From Paenibacillus rhizophilus (lineage in GTDB: Bacteria > Bacillota > Bacilli > Paenibacillales > Paenibacillaceae), in contig NZ_RQPI01000007.1 of the NCBI RefSeq assembly GCF_003854965.1, positions 158,983 through 222,982 of the forward strand: a stretch of DNA of 64,000 bases. The letters are read 5' to 3'. Shown piece by piece: positions 24,339 through 32,678 of this stretch (its first letter is position 1; every line of letters starts with the position of its first letter). The notes under the pieces were generated by a model. That model did no database searches and had not been told where the DNA came from. It was given only the letters and a program-made list of their open reading frames with translations. A program made the position numbers and the translations under genes.

Positions 24339-26003
24339 ATGCAGTATACGTTCGTCATTCTGCTGCAGCTGTTGGAACGCGCGGCGCTGCTGCTTATGAC
24401 TTTATTTGTATTGACCCGGGTGCCGCGGTTTAAGGAGATTTTTCAAAAAGGGGCCTACGCTCCGCAGGAGCTGTTCATTCCAACCGTCATTTTCAGCCTG
24501 TTCGCCATATTCAGCACGTACAGCGGAATTAAGGTGGAAGGCTCTCTCGTCAATGTGCGAATTGTAGCCATCATGGCGGGCGGCATTCTGTTCGGTCCTT
24601 GGGTGGGGCTGATTACCGGTATTATTTCCGGCGTTCACCGGTTTCTGATCGATATCGGCGGCGTCACCTCGGTGCCCTGTCTGATTACCAGCATCGCGAC
24701 CGGTGTCGTTTCGGGAATCATCTACCGTCACACGTCCGCTGAGCGCCGCTGGCAGGCCGGGATTCTGGCGGGGATGGGCTGCGAAGCGCTGACGATGCTA
24801 CTGATTCTCGTCATGGCCCATCCGTCGTCGCTCGGCATCGAAATCGTGTCGAAGATTGCCTTTCCGATGATTATGAGCCAGGTCAGCGTCGGACTCATCG
24901 TCATGCTTGTCCAGAGTGTGGAAGGGGAGAAGGAGCGGATCGCCGCAAGGCAATCCAAGCTGGCCCTTGATATCGCGAACAAGACGCTTCCCTATTTTCG
25001 CAGTATCAATCCGCAGTCTCTGCGCAAAATATGCACGATCATCAAAGAGGACATCGGAGCAGATGCGGTCGCGATTACAGATACCCGGTGGATTCGCGCT
25101 TACGTCGGCATCGGGGAAGAGTATTACGCCGAGAAGAACGAGATTATCAGCGATGCCACGAAGATTACGCTGTCCAGCGGGGAAATCACGATCCGCAATA
25201 ACGATACCGAATACAATCATCAGAATATCAAGTCACTGATCATCATTCCGCTCAAGGAAAAAGGCGAAGTTACCGGCGCACTCAAAATATATTATACGAA
25301 AGCCCACAAAATCACGTACTCCCTTCAAGCGATGGCCGTCGGTTTATCCCAGATCATTTCCACGCTGATGGAGGTCTCGAGGGTGGAAGACATCAAGGAG
25401 ATGGCGAACAAGGCGGAGCTGAAGGCGCTGCAGACCCGAATCAATCCCCATTTTCTGTTCAACGCGCTGAACGCCATCGTCTCCTCCATCCGCATCGACC
25501 CTGATAAGGCCCGGGAGCTTATCATCAATCTGTCCGGCTATATGCGGTACAATCTGGAGCTCACGGACGATTTTATCGATATCCGCAAGGAGCTTCAGCA
25601 GGTCCGGCATTATGTGGAGATCGAGAAAGCGCGCTTCGGAAGACGTCTTACGGTTCTTTACGATATCGACGACGAGACGGAGGTTCGCATCCCGAGCCTG
25701 ATTATCCAGCCTTTGGTGGAAAATGCGATTGTACATGGCATACTGAAAGGTCGGGGCGTAGGGACGGTGACGATTTCGGTCAAGGACCGGGGAGACAGCG
25801 TGCGGATCGGCATCCGTGACACCGGTGTCGGCATCAGCGAAGAAACGATCCAGAAGGTCTACGGAGGCAGCATGCCGGAGAATAAGATCGGGCTGTTTAA
25901 TGTCCATCAGCGGGTGAAGCTGATTTATGGCGAGGGACTGACGATTACAAGGCTGGATAAAGGGACGGATATTACTTTTGATGTGAAAAAGGAGAACCGA
26001 TGA
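24339..26003 (+). CDS. lytS: LytS family sensor histidine kinase
   Basis: 554 residues from ATG 24339 ([19 protein letters not shown]), which fits other LytS starts and has a GGGGG-rich site upstream; a longer frame would add 51 residues with no support. N-terminal 5TM-5TMR_LYT membrane sensor (about 1-190), then a GAF-like domain (about 215-350), then HPK7-type kinase with NPHFLFNAL (His371) and the ATP-binding [10 protein letters not shown] and RDTGVGIS. In B. subtilis the LytST pair senses extracellular pyruvate. The response regulator overlaps by four bases. Confidence 0.93.
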   Translation: MQYTFVILLQLLERAALLLMTLFVLTRVPRFKEIFQKGAYAPQELFIPTVIFSLFAIFSTYSGIKVEGSLVNVRIVAIMAGGILFGPWVGLITGIISGVHRFLIDIGGVTSVPCLITSIATGVVSGIIYRHTSAERRWQAGILAGMGCEALTMLLILVMAHPSSLGIEIVSKIAFPMIMSQVSVGLIVMLVQSVEGEKERIAARQSKLALDIANKTLPYFRSINPQSLRKICTIIKEDIGADAVAITDTRWIRAYVGIGEEYYAEKNEIISDATKITLSSGEITIRNNDTEYNHQNIKSLIIIPLKEKGEVTGALKIYYTKAHKITYSLQAMAVGLSQIISTLMEVSRVEDIKEMANKAELKALQTRINPHFLFNALNAIVSSIRIDPDKARELIINLSGYMRYNLELTDDFIDIRKELQQVRHYVEIEKARFGRRLTVLYDIDDETEVRIPSLIIQPLVENAIVHGILKGRGVGTVTISVKDRGDSVRIGIRDTGVGISEETIQKVYGGSMPENKIGLFNVHQRVKLIYGEGLTITRLDKGTDITFDVKKENR

Positions 26004-26725
26004 GAGCGATAATCGTAGAGGATGAAGAGCTGGCCAGGCAGGAGCTGGCTTACTTGATTCAAGCGAACAGCAGCATAGAGATTGCCGCCGAGTTCGACGA
26101 CGGGCTGGATGCGCTGAAATATTTGCAGGCCAAGCAAGTGGATGTGCTGTTTCTCGACATCAATATTCCTTCCGTGGACGGTGTGCTGCTGGCCCAGAAT
26201 ATCAGCAAATTTTCCGTAAAGCCCTATATTGTGTTCATCACCGCGTATAAGGAGCATGCCGCCGAAGCGTTCGAGATCGAGGCTTTCGACTATATTCTGA
26301 AGCCTTATAACGAAACACGGATCAAGGGGATGCTGGGCAAGCTGGAGGCGGCCTTTGCGCGCCAGTCCGGCGGCGAAGAGGAGCGTAATCCGGTCAGCAA
26401 CAAGATCAATCTGTGGAGGAATGAAAAAATCATCGTGGTCGACGCCGACGACATTTACTATGCCTCGGCCCAGGAGAAGACGACGAGCGTGTTTACGCGA
26501 AGCGAAGAGTTCTCCATGGGAATCAGCATCAGCGAGTTTCACGGACGGCTGCCGCAGGACCGCTTTTTCCGCTGCCACCGTTCTTTTATCGTCAACCTCT
26601 CCAAAATCAAGGAAATTATCCCCTGGTTTAACAATACGTATTTGCTCCGCCTGCGTGATCTCGACTTTGAAGTGCCGGTCAGCCGGAGCAAGGTCAAAGA
26701 ATTCAGGCAGATTATGCGGCTGTAG
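26000..26725 (+). CDS. lytT: LytTR family response regulator
   Basis: 241 residues; ATGA overlap with lytS. Receiver domain with acidic VEDEE (6-10), phosphoacceptor Asp53 in LFLDINIP, and Lys in YILKPYNE. C-terminal LytTR DNA-binding domain (about 135-241) with [16 protein letters not shown] near 190. With lytS it should control the transporter gene just downstream, as LytST controls the pyruvate transporter genes pftAB in B. subtilis. Confidence 0.93.
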   Translation: MRAIIVEDEELARQELAYLIQANSSIEIAAEFDDGLDALKYLQAKQVDVLFLDINIPSVDGVLLAQNISKFSVKPYIVFITAYKEHAAEAFEIEAFDYILKPYNETRIKGMLGKLEAAFARQSGGEEERNPVSNKINLWRNEKIIVVDADDIYYASAQEKTTSVFTRSEEFSMGISISEFHGRLPQDRFFRCHRSFIVNLSKIKEIIPWFNNTYLLRLRDLDFEVPVSRSKVKEFRQIMRL

Positions 26726-26758
26726 AGGCCGTTCATTCCTTCTTTCCGTCATTTCGTT

Positions 26759-26777
26759 CCGCATTTAATCCGCATTT
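26759..26777 (+). promoter_or_regulatory. Tandem 11-bp repeats, candidate LytTR regulator site
   Basis: CCGCATTT at 26759-26766 and again at 26770-26777, one helical turn apart; a weaker CCGTCATTT lies at 26746-26754. A -10-like TACAAT (26790-26795) follows at the right distance with no good -35, which suits an activated promoter. LytTR regulators bind such direct repeats; the E. coli YpdB motif GGCATTTCAT is similar. Confidence 0.5.
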
Positions 26778-26852
26778 TTGCAAGCGAGTTACAATAAAGA
26801 TGCAAAAGGCGCTCATGAACGCGGCCATAACGGAGGAAAGAAGGAAATAACC

Positions 26853-28112
26853 ATGTCGGTAGGAACTAAAGCAAATAACCGTTTTCTAATCGTACTTGGA
26901 ACCATTATTATGCAGATGGGTCTGGGAACCATTTATACCTGGAGTTTGTTCAACCAGCCGCTCGTAACCAAGTTTGGCTGGCAGCTCAGCTCCGTATCCA
27001 TTACCTTTTCCATAACGAGCTTTGCGCTGGCATTCGCGACACTCTTCGCGGGCAAGCTTCAGGATAAAATCGGGCTTCGCCGCCTGACAGCCGTGGCGGG
27101 TGTTATGCTTGGCCTCGGTCTGATGTACAGCTCGCATGCAAGCTCGCTGCCTATGCTGTACCTGCTGGCGGGAGTCGTTGCCGGGTATGCGGACGGAACG
27201 GCGTACATCACTTCGCTGTCGAATCTGATCAAATGGTTCCCGAACCGCAAAGGACTCATCTCGGGAGTATCAGTCGGCGCTTACGGAACGGGCAGCTTAA
27301 TCTTTAAATATGTGAACGCCCATCTGATCGAATCGGTCGGCGTCTCCCGTGCGTTTCTGTACTGGGGCATGATCGTTATGGCCATGGTCGTCATCGGTTC
27401 GCTGCTTGTAAGAGAAGCCTCATCGGCACCGGCCGGAACAGCCAAAACGGCAACGCTTCTCACCCCCCTGGAGAAAAAAGATTACACGGTCGGCGAAATG
27501 CTGCGCACGAAGCAAGCCTACCTGCTGTTTACCATCTTCTTCACCGCCTGCATGAGCGGCCTTTATCTGATCGGCATTGTAAAAGACATCGGCGTGAAGC
27601 TGGCCGGTCTGGATGTGCAGACTGCGGCCAATGCGGTGGCGATGATCGCCATCTTCAATACGGCCGGACGCCTGATCCTCGGTGCGCTGTCCGACAAAAT
27701 GAGCCGCCTGAAGCTGGTTGGCGTAACGATGGCTGTTACCGCCGTCGCCACTCTGACTCTCAGCTTCGCGCAGCTGAACTTCGGACTGTTCTTCGCCTGC
27801 GTGGCCGCTATCGCCTTCTGCTTCGGCGGCAATATTACCGTCTTTCCGGCAATTGCCAGCGACTTCTTCGGCCTGAAGAACCATAACAAGAACTATGGCA
27901 TCATCTATCAAGGGTTCGGCATCGGGGCATTGTCCGGTTCGTTCATCGCCGCTTTCCTGGGCGGATTCAAACCAACCTTCGTCACGATTGGCGTGCTGTG
28001 CCTGATTTCCTGCCTGATCGCCGTTATGCTGAAGCCGCCGGTTAATGCCCGCAAGGAACGGAAGCGGAATCCGGAGATACCGGGCCGCACAGCGTACGAA
28101 CAGATTTCTTAA
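26853..28112 (+). CDS. OFA-family MFS transporter (oxalate/formate/monocarboxylate type)
   Basis: 419 residues from ATG 26853 with GGAGGAAAG upstream. Twelve membrane segments. The N-terminus (LGTIIMQMGLGTIYTWSLFN) and GKLQDKIGLRR loop are typical of the oxalate:formate antiporter family, which also holds pyruvate and lactate transporters. Its place behind a LytST pair suggests a monocarboxylate such as pyruvate; that is inference. Confidence 0.88.
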   Translation: MSVGTKANNRFLIVLGTIIMQMGLGTIYTWSLFNQPLVTKFGWQLSSVSITFSITSFALAFATLFAGKLQDKIGLRRLTAVAGVMLGLGLMYSSHASSLPMLYLLAGVVAGYADGTAYITSLSNLIKWFPNRKGLISGVSVGAYGTGSLIFKYVNAHLIESVGVSRAFLYWGMIVMAMVVIGSLLVREASSAPAGTAKTATLLTPLEKKDYTVGEMLRTKQAYLLFTIFFTACMSGLYLIGIVKDIGVKLAGLDVQTAANAVAMIAIFNTAGRLILGALSDKMSRLKLVGVTMAVTAVATLTLSFAQLNFGLFFACVAAIAFCFGGNITVFPAIASDFFGLKNHNKNYGIIYQGFGIGALSGSFIAAFLGGFKPTFVTIGVLCLISCLIAVMLKPPVNARKERKRNPEIPGRTAYEQIS

Positions 28113-28272
28113 GGAAGCAATTGCCATGCGGCTTCGGCTGAAAGGCGTGACTTCATATAGTTTTGAGTAAGGCTTTAAGCAAGGTTTCGAGTGATGTCGG
28201 AAACAACAAGACTGCCCAAACAAAATGGTTTTACCTCCGAAAAGAATAGAAAAGGGCGGCAAAAGCGTAAAG

Positions 28273-28316
28273 AGACTGTTCCGCGGGTCATCATAGACCT
28301 GAGGGAGCAGTCTTTT
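28273..28316 (+). terminator. Terminator-like hairpin between OFA transporter and XRE gene
   Basis: AGACTG (28273-28278) pairs with CAGTCT (28308-28313), with GGGTC/GACC pairing inside, followed by TTTT. It lies about 160 bases after the transporter gene and before the opposing XRE gene. Confidence 0.6.
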
Positions 28317-28346
28317 CGTATGCTCTTTTCTAAAATTTAACTCACA

Positions 28347-28574
28347 TTAACCGATAATGGTGCTGTCTTCGTCACTTTTGTATTCTAATATATCTCCAGG
28401 CTGACATTCTAAAGCCTTACAAATCGCCTCTAAAGTGGATAATCGAACCGCTTTTGCCTTTCCATTTTTCAATATAGAAAGGTTAGCCATTGTTATTCCA
28501 ACCCTCTCCGAAAGTTCTGTTACGCTCATTTTTCTTTTAGCCAACATCACATCAATATTGATTATAATCGCCAT
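28347..28574 (-). CDS. XRE-family helix-turn-helix regulator (YozG-like)
   Basis: 75 residues from ATG 28574 (AGGTG 7 bases upstream). A single Cro/C1 HTH: MLAKRKMSVTELSERVGITM then ANLSILKNGKAKAVRLSTL. Starts 10 bases after the stop of the DUF2975 membrane gene, the same pair as yoaS/yozG in B. subtilis. It probably controls its own operon together with the membrane partner. Confidence 0.88.
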   Translation of the reverse strand: MAIIINIDVMLAKRKMSVTELSERVGITMANLSILKNGKAKAVRLSTLEAICKALECQPGDILEYKSDEDSTIIG

Positions 28575-28584
28575 TGTTTTCACC

Positions 28585-29067
28585 TCAGACCGTCAAATCA
28601 TTTTCTGATTTTATATCTATAGCCTCTTTTAAAAGCTTTTGGAGAACAGCAGCAAAAACGGCAATCACCATGGAGGCAAAAATCAAGACCATTCCGATGA
28701 CTATGATACCTGGGGCATCGTCTCTCTCCGCCATGAGATAGAAGAGCGGCATGCCTGCCACAAACAAGCCACTGATTGTGATTGCGCAATATTTTATATT
28801 TTTTAAAGCCCGTACAGATAATTCCGAGAAAGCTTTGTTCTTGTCAACGTAGCTTAAAAGTTTAAAAGCTTGATACAGAGCAAAGTAAAAAGGTAACGCC
28901 GCTGCATACAAATCAATGAAAACGAGATATTTGATATACGTATAATCAGGATACAATTCTGCTGCAAAATTCGCTATCTCAGGCACCAAAAATATGCACA
29001 AAGCAAGAACTGGGATTCCAATAAGAATAACAGCTACATTTAAAAAGAGTGTTGTTCCTCGTTCCAT
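28585..29067 (-). CDS. DUF2975 membrane protein (YoaS-like)
   Basis: 160 residues with four hydrophobic helices (about 8-30, 45-68, 93-113 and 122-146). Matches the DUF2975 pattern, including the loop between helices 2 and 3 (LLSYVDKNKAFSELSVRALK, about 70-89). The ATG follows GTGAGGGG. First gene of the two-gene operon with an XRE regulator; such pairs resemble membrane-sensor/regulator sets, role unknown. 29068-29270 upstream holds only AT-rich promoter-like sequence. Confidence 0.85.
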   Translation of the reverse strand: MERGTTLFLNVAVILIGIPVLALCIFLVPEIANFAAELYPDYTYIKYLVFIDLYAAALPFYFALYQAFKLLSYVDKNKAFSELSVRALKNIKYCAITISGLFVAGMPLFYLMAERDDAPGIIVIGMVLIFASMVIAVFAAVLQKLLKEAIDIKSENDLTV

Positions 29068-29270
29068 AAAAAGCCCCTCACTTATTATTAAATTTAGTTT
29101 GACTTTAACACAAAACTTATCGTTTTACAATAAATAATTACTGATATTAAATATATTGTTGTTATGATTTAGCATGTCCGAATCCAAGCTCGGGCCTTTC
29201 GTAAGAGAGCATTATAACATCGCGACTATCCGTTAAGTGGTAAAATAATCAAATTGGAAGGGGGGCGCAT

Positions 29271-29633
29271 ATGCCTTATTGTCCAACAGGAAAAGCAGAA
29301 CTTTATTATGAAGATTTAGGGGAAGGAAAGCCTATTTGTAATGATCCATGGAGGAACTTGACGACTTCAGCTCGGTTGGAGTCGTTCTCAATGAATATAC
29401 TTGGAACCGCTATAATGAAGAGATTTTATCCGGCTGCCGCTTGGCGGACGAAGCGTTTCTGGGGAGGATCAAAACCCGGTCAGGATGCCTCAAACCTATT
29501 TGATAAGTATACGAGGACATCCTTTGCGGTCCTGGACCGTGCAGGACATAATCTGCAAATCGAGCAGCCGGGGCTGTTCAACGCCTTAATGCATGAGTGG
29601 CTCGACAGGGTGGAAGAGAACGGGATAAAGTAA
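29271..29633 (+). pseudogene. Remnant of an alpha/beta hydrolase gene
   Basis: The open frame starts MPYCPTGKAELYYEDLGEGK, like intact alpha/beta hydrolases, and ends FAVLDRAGHNLQIEQPGLF with the catalytic His region, but the nucleophile elbow and most of the core are missing. In another frame between 29352 and 29483 the DNA encodes LDDFSSVGVVLNEYTWNRYN and LSGCRLADEAFLGRIKTRSG, lid-region sequence of the same family. So at least one large deletion and two frameshifts have occurred. The reported 120-codon frame joins unrelated frames. Confidence 0.75.
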
Positions 29634-29730
29634 ACGGCAAAGAGCTTTAAGGGAACGAAACATGCAGCCGCAGCCGCCTTCTTGGCCCTTTCTTGCAGCG
29701 GATATGCATTAAACGGAGGATAGTTGAAGA

Positions 29731-31101
29731 ATGGAGAGCCATGGAAGGATAATCGAAAAACAACAGTCTTATTTTACCAGCGGGGCAACCAAAGAACTAA
29801 GTTATCGGATCGACGCGCTTCACCGCCTAAAAGCGGGTATAAAAGGGCATGAAAGGCAGCTGCTCAACGCTTTAAAAAGTGATCTGAACAAATCGGAATT
29901 CGAAGCTTACTCTACGGAAATCGGAATCGTTCTTGAGGAAATCGGATTTACGCTGAAGCATTTGCGGGCATGGGCCAAGCCGCGTAAAGTAAAGACGCCG
30001 ATCACTCATTTTGGCACCAAAGGGTTCATTTATTCCGAACCGTACGGCGTCAGCCTGATTCTCGCTCCCTGGAATTATCCGTTCCAATTGGCGGTGGCTC
30101 CTTTGGTCGGAGCGATTGCCGCGGGAAACTGCGCGGTCCTGAAGCCGTCCGAATTAACCCCGAGGACTTCGGAGACGATCTCAGAGATTATCCGTGCAAG
30201 CTTTCAGGAAGAGTATGTTTCCGTCATCCAGGGCGGAATCGAAACAAGCGAGGCGCTGCTGAAGGAGAAGTTTGACTATATCTTTTTTACCGGGAGCGTT
30301 CCTGTCGGGAAGATCGTTATGGAAGCCGCCGCACGGCATCTGACACCGGTCACCTTGGAGCTTGGAGGAAAAAGCCCCTGCATCGTCCATGAAGACGCCA
30401 ATCTCAAGCTGGCCGCCAAACGCATTGCCTGGGGGAAATTCATGAACGCCGGACAAACCTGCGTTGCGCCCGATTATATCTATGTCCATCAAAGCGTCAA
30501 GGACCGATTCCTGAGTGAATTGAGAGACGCGGTAAAAGAGCTGTACGGGGAACGGCCTCTGCTGAATCCGGGTTATACGAGAGTGGTCAGCAGGAGGCAT
30601 TTTGACCGGCTTGAGGCGTTTCTGGGCAATGGGACAACGCTGTTTGGCGGAGGAACGGACAAGGAAAATCTAACGATTGAACCGACCGTCCTGGAGGATA
30701 TCGGCTGGGAACATCCCGTGATGAAGGAGGAAATCTTCGGGCCCATCCTTCCAGTGTTGCGATACCAGCATCTGTCCGAGGCGGCTTACGGAATTCGCAA
30801 CCAGCCGGGTCCGCTTGCGCTGTATTTGTTCACGGAAAGCAAGAGTGTGCAGGAGGAGGTGCTGAAGAGCGTTTCCTTCGGCGGCGGATGCATCAATGAC
30901 ACCGTGTATCATATCGTGTCTCCGTATCTGCCGTTTGGGGGAGTAGGGAACAGCGGGATGGGAGCGTATCACGGACAAGCGGGGTTTGACACCTTCTCGC
31001 ACCGCAAGAGCGTTCTGAAGCAGACGACACGTTTCGATCTGCCTTTCCGGTACCCGAATCGGAAGAACGGGCTTAAGCAGATCAAGCGGTTCTTGAAATG
31101 A
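29731..31101 (+). CDS. Aldehyde dehydrogenase (class 3, YwdH-like)
   Basis: 456 residues, the length of class 3 ALDHs. Cofactor and catalytic residues are in place: APWNYPFQL near 110 (Asn), LELGGKSPC (Glu) near 209-217, and NAGQTCVAPDY with the catalytic Cys near 243. C-terminal FGGVGNSGMGAYHG is typical. NAD(P)-dependent oxidation of fatty or aromatic aldehydes to acids. No N-terminal signal; possibly membrane-attached through its C-terminus as in some class 3 enzymes. Single gene; ribosome site GGAGG upstream. Confidence 0.93.
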   Translation: MESHGRIIEKQQSYFTSGATKELSYRIDALHRLKAGIKGHERQLLNALKSDLNKSEFEAYSTEIGIVLEEIGFTLKHLRAWAKPRKVKTPITHFGTKGFIYSEPYGVSLILAPWNYPFQLAVAPLVGAIAAGNCAVLKPSELTPRTSETISEIIRASFQEEYVSVIQGGIETSEALLKEKFDYIFFTGSVPVGKIVMEAAARHLTPVTLELGGKSPCIVHEDANLKLAAKRIAWGKFMNAGQTCVAPDYIYVHQSVKDRFLSELRDAVKELYGERPLLNPGYTRVVSRRHFDRLEAFLGNGTTLFGGGTDKENLTIEPTVLEDIGWEHPVMKEEIFGPILPVLRYQHLSEAAYGIRNQPGPLALYLFTESKSVQEEVLKSVSFGGGCINDTVYHIVSPYLPFGGVGNSGMGAYHGQAGFDTFSHRKSVLKQTTRFDLPFRYPNRKNGLKQIKRFLK

Positions 31102-31120
31102 AGGCACAGTAACCTGATTT

Positions 31121-31247
31121 TTAACGGGAAAAGCTCCAGGTAAATCTTTTGAAATTAATGAAACTGTGCAGTTAACGGGAAAAGCTCCAGCTAACCTGTC
31201 CCCAATTCGCCTATTAGGAGCAATTCGGGAGAAATAGCTGGAGCTTT
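31121..31247 (+). repeat. 19-bp direct repeat and matching inverted arm after the ALDH gene
   Basis: TTAACGGGAAAAGCTCCAG occurs at 31121-31139 (as TTAACGGGAA AAGCTCCAG) and at 31172-31190. The second copy plus CTA (31181-31193) pairs with TAGCTGGAGCTTT (31235-31247) over a 41-base loop. It may act as a terminator-like structure between ALDH and the converging odhB gene, or be a small mobile repeat. Confidence 0.6.
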
Positions 31248-31359
31248 GCCGTATATTTAACGATTTGCGCGATAATCCACGCGATTAGGCGGAGGTTTTC
31301 CATCTAATCAGAAAAAAGGCTCGGACACGAAGAGTTCCAAGCCGGAAGGCTTGGCGCGT

Positions 31360-32646
31360 TCAGCCCTCCAGCAGCAGCGCTTCCGGGTCCTCCAGCAGTT
31401 CCTTGACCTTGACGAGAAAGCTTACCGCTTCCGAGCCGTCAACGATCCGGTGGTCGTAGGACAAGGCGATGTACATCATCGGCCGGTTGACCGTCGTTTC
31501 TTCGTCGATGGCGATCGGGCGGAGCTGGATCTTGTGCATGCCCAGAATGCCGACCTGCGGAGCATTCAGGATCGGCGTTGACATGAGGGACCCGAATACG
31601 CCGCCGTTGGTAATCGTAAAGGTGCCGCCCTGAAGGTCGGAGAGGGCGAGCGTATTGGCGCGGGCTTTGGACGCAAGTTCAGCGATCTGCCGCTCGATTT
31701 GCGGGAAGCTGAGCCGGTCGGCGTCCCGGACCACAGGCACGACAAGGCCCTCCTTGGCGGATACGGCAATGCCGATGTCGTAATATTTCTTGATCAGGAG
31801 GTCCTCGCCCTCGATTTCCGCATTGAGCAGCGGATACGCCTTGAGCGCGCCGACCACCGCCTTGGTGAAGAAGGACATGAAGCCGAGGCCGATGTCATGC
31901 TTCTCCTTGAAGGTATCCTTGCGGCGTTTGCGGATATCCAGAATCGCGGTCATGTCCACCTCATTGAAGGTGGTCAGCATGGCCGCCGTATGCTGCGCCT
32001 CCACCAGGCGGCTGGCAATCGTCAGCCGTCTGCGTGACATGCGCTTGCGCTCTGTCTCTTTGCCGTCCGCCGCCTTACCCGGCGGCGGCGTGCTGCCGGC
32101 CGGCGCGCTCTGCGGCGCGGCCGGGGCCGGGATCGGCGCAGCGGGCACCGCTGCTGCGCCATGGCCCTTCACATCGGCCTGGCCAATCCGGCCGATGGGA
32201 TCGCGCGCGCCGACCTCGGCGAGGTCGATGCCGCGCTCGCGCGCGAGCTTGCGCGCACCCGGCGAAGCCAGGTACGCGGCGCCGTTCTCGGCGGCCTGAC
32301 CCTCGGGGGCCGCTGCCGGAGCGGCAGCCGCGGGCTGCGCTGCCGCGGTTTCTGCGGGCGGCTGCGCTGTCGGCTGAGCCTCCGCAGCCGGTGGCTTGCC
32401 GCCTGCGGGAGCGCCGCCGCCGAGCCTTCCGATCACTTCGCCGACCGCGACATTCTCCCCGGCTCCCCGCAAAATCGCGGAAATGACGCCGCCCTCCTCG
32501 GCGCTGATTTCCAGGTTGACCTTATCCGTTTCCAGCTCGGCCAGCACGTCCCCCTGGCCGACGGTATCGCCTTCTTTTACATGCCACTTATAGATTGTAC
32601 CTTCAGTAATGGATTCGCCCAAATCGGGCACTTTAATTTCAGACAC
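31360..32646 (-). CDS. odhB: 2-oxoglutarate dehydrogenase E2, dihydrolipoyl succinyltransferase
   Basis: 428 residues. N-terminal lipoyl domain with the lipoylated Lys in [10 protein letters not shown] (about 38-47). Peripheral-subunit-binding domain [20 protein letters not shown] near 128-147, between two long Ala/Pro-rich linkers. Catalytic domain ends with SYDHRIVDG (His and Asp of the active site). It transfers the succinyl group to CoA in the TCA cycle. Starts 32 bases after odhA; the E3 subunit is not in this window. Confidence 0.96.
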   Translation of the reverse strand: MSEIKVPDLGESITEGTIYKWHVKEGDTVGQGDVLAELETDKVNLEISAEEGGVISAILRGAGENVAVGEVIGRLGGGAPAGGKPPAAEAQPTAQPPAETAAAQPAAAAPAAAPEGQAAENGAAYLASPGARKLARERGIDLAEVGARDPIGRIGQADVKGHGAAAVPAAPIPAPAAPQSAPAGSTPPPGKAADGKETERKRMSRRRLTIASRLVEAQHTAAMLTTFNEVDMTAILDIRKRRKDTFKEKHDIGLGFMSFFTKAVVGALKAYPLLNAEIEGEDLLIKKYYDIGIAVSAKEGLVVPVVRDADRLSFPQIERQIAELASKARANTLALSDLQGGTFTITNGGVFGSLMSTPILNAPQVGILGMHKIQLRPIAIDEETTVNRPMMYIALSYDHRIVDGSEAVSFLVKVKELLEDPEALLLEG

Positions 32647-32678
32647 AGGCCGCTACCTCCCCAAAGTGTGGATTTCTG

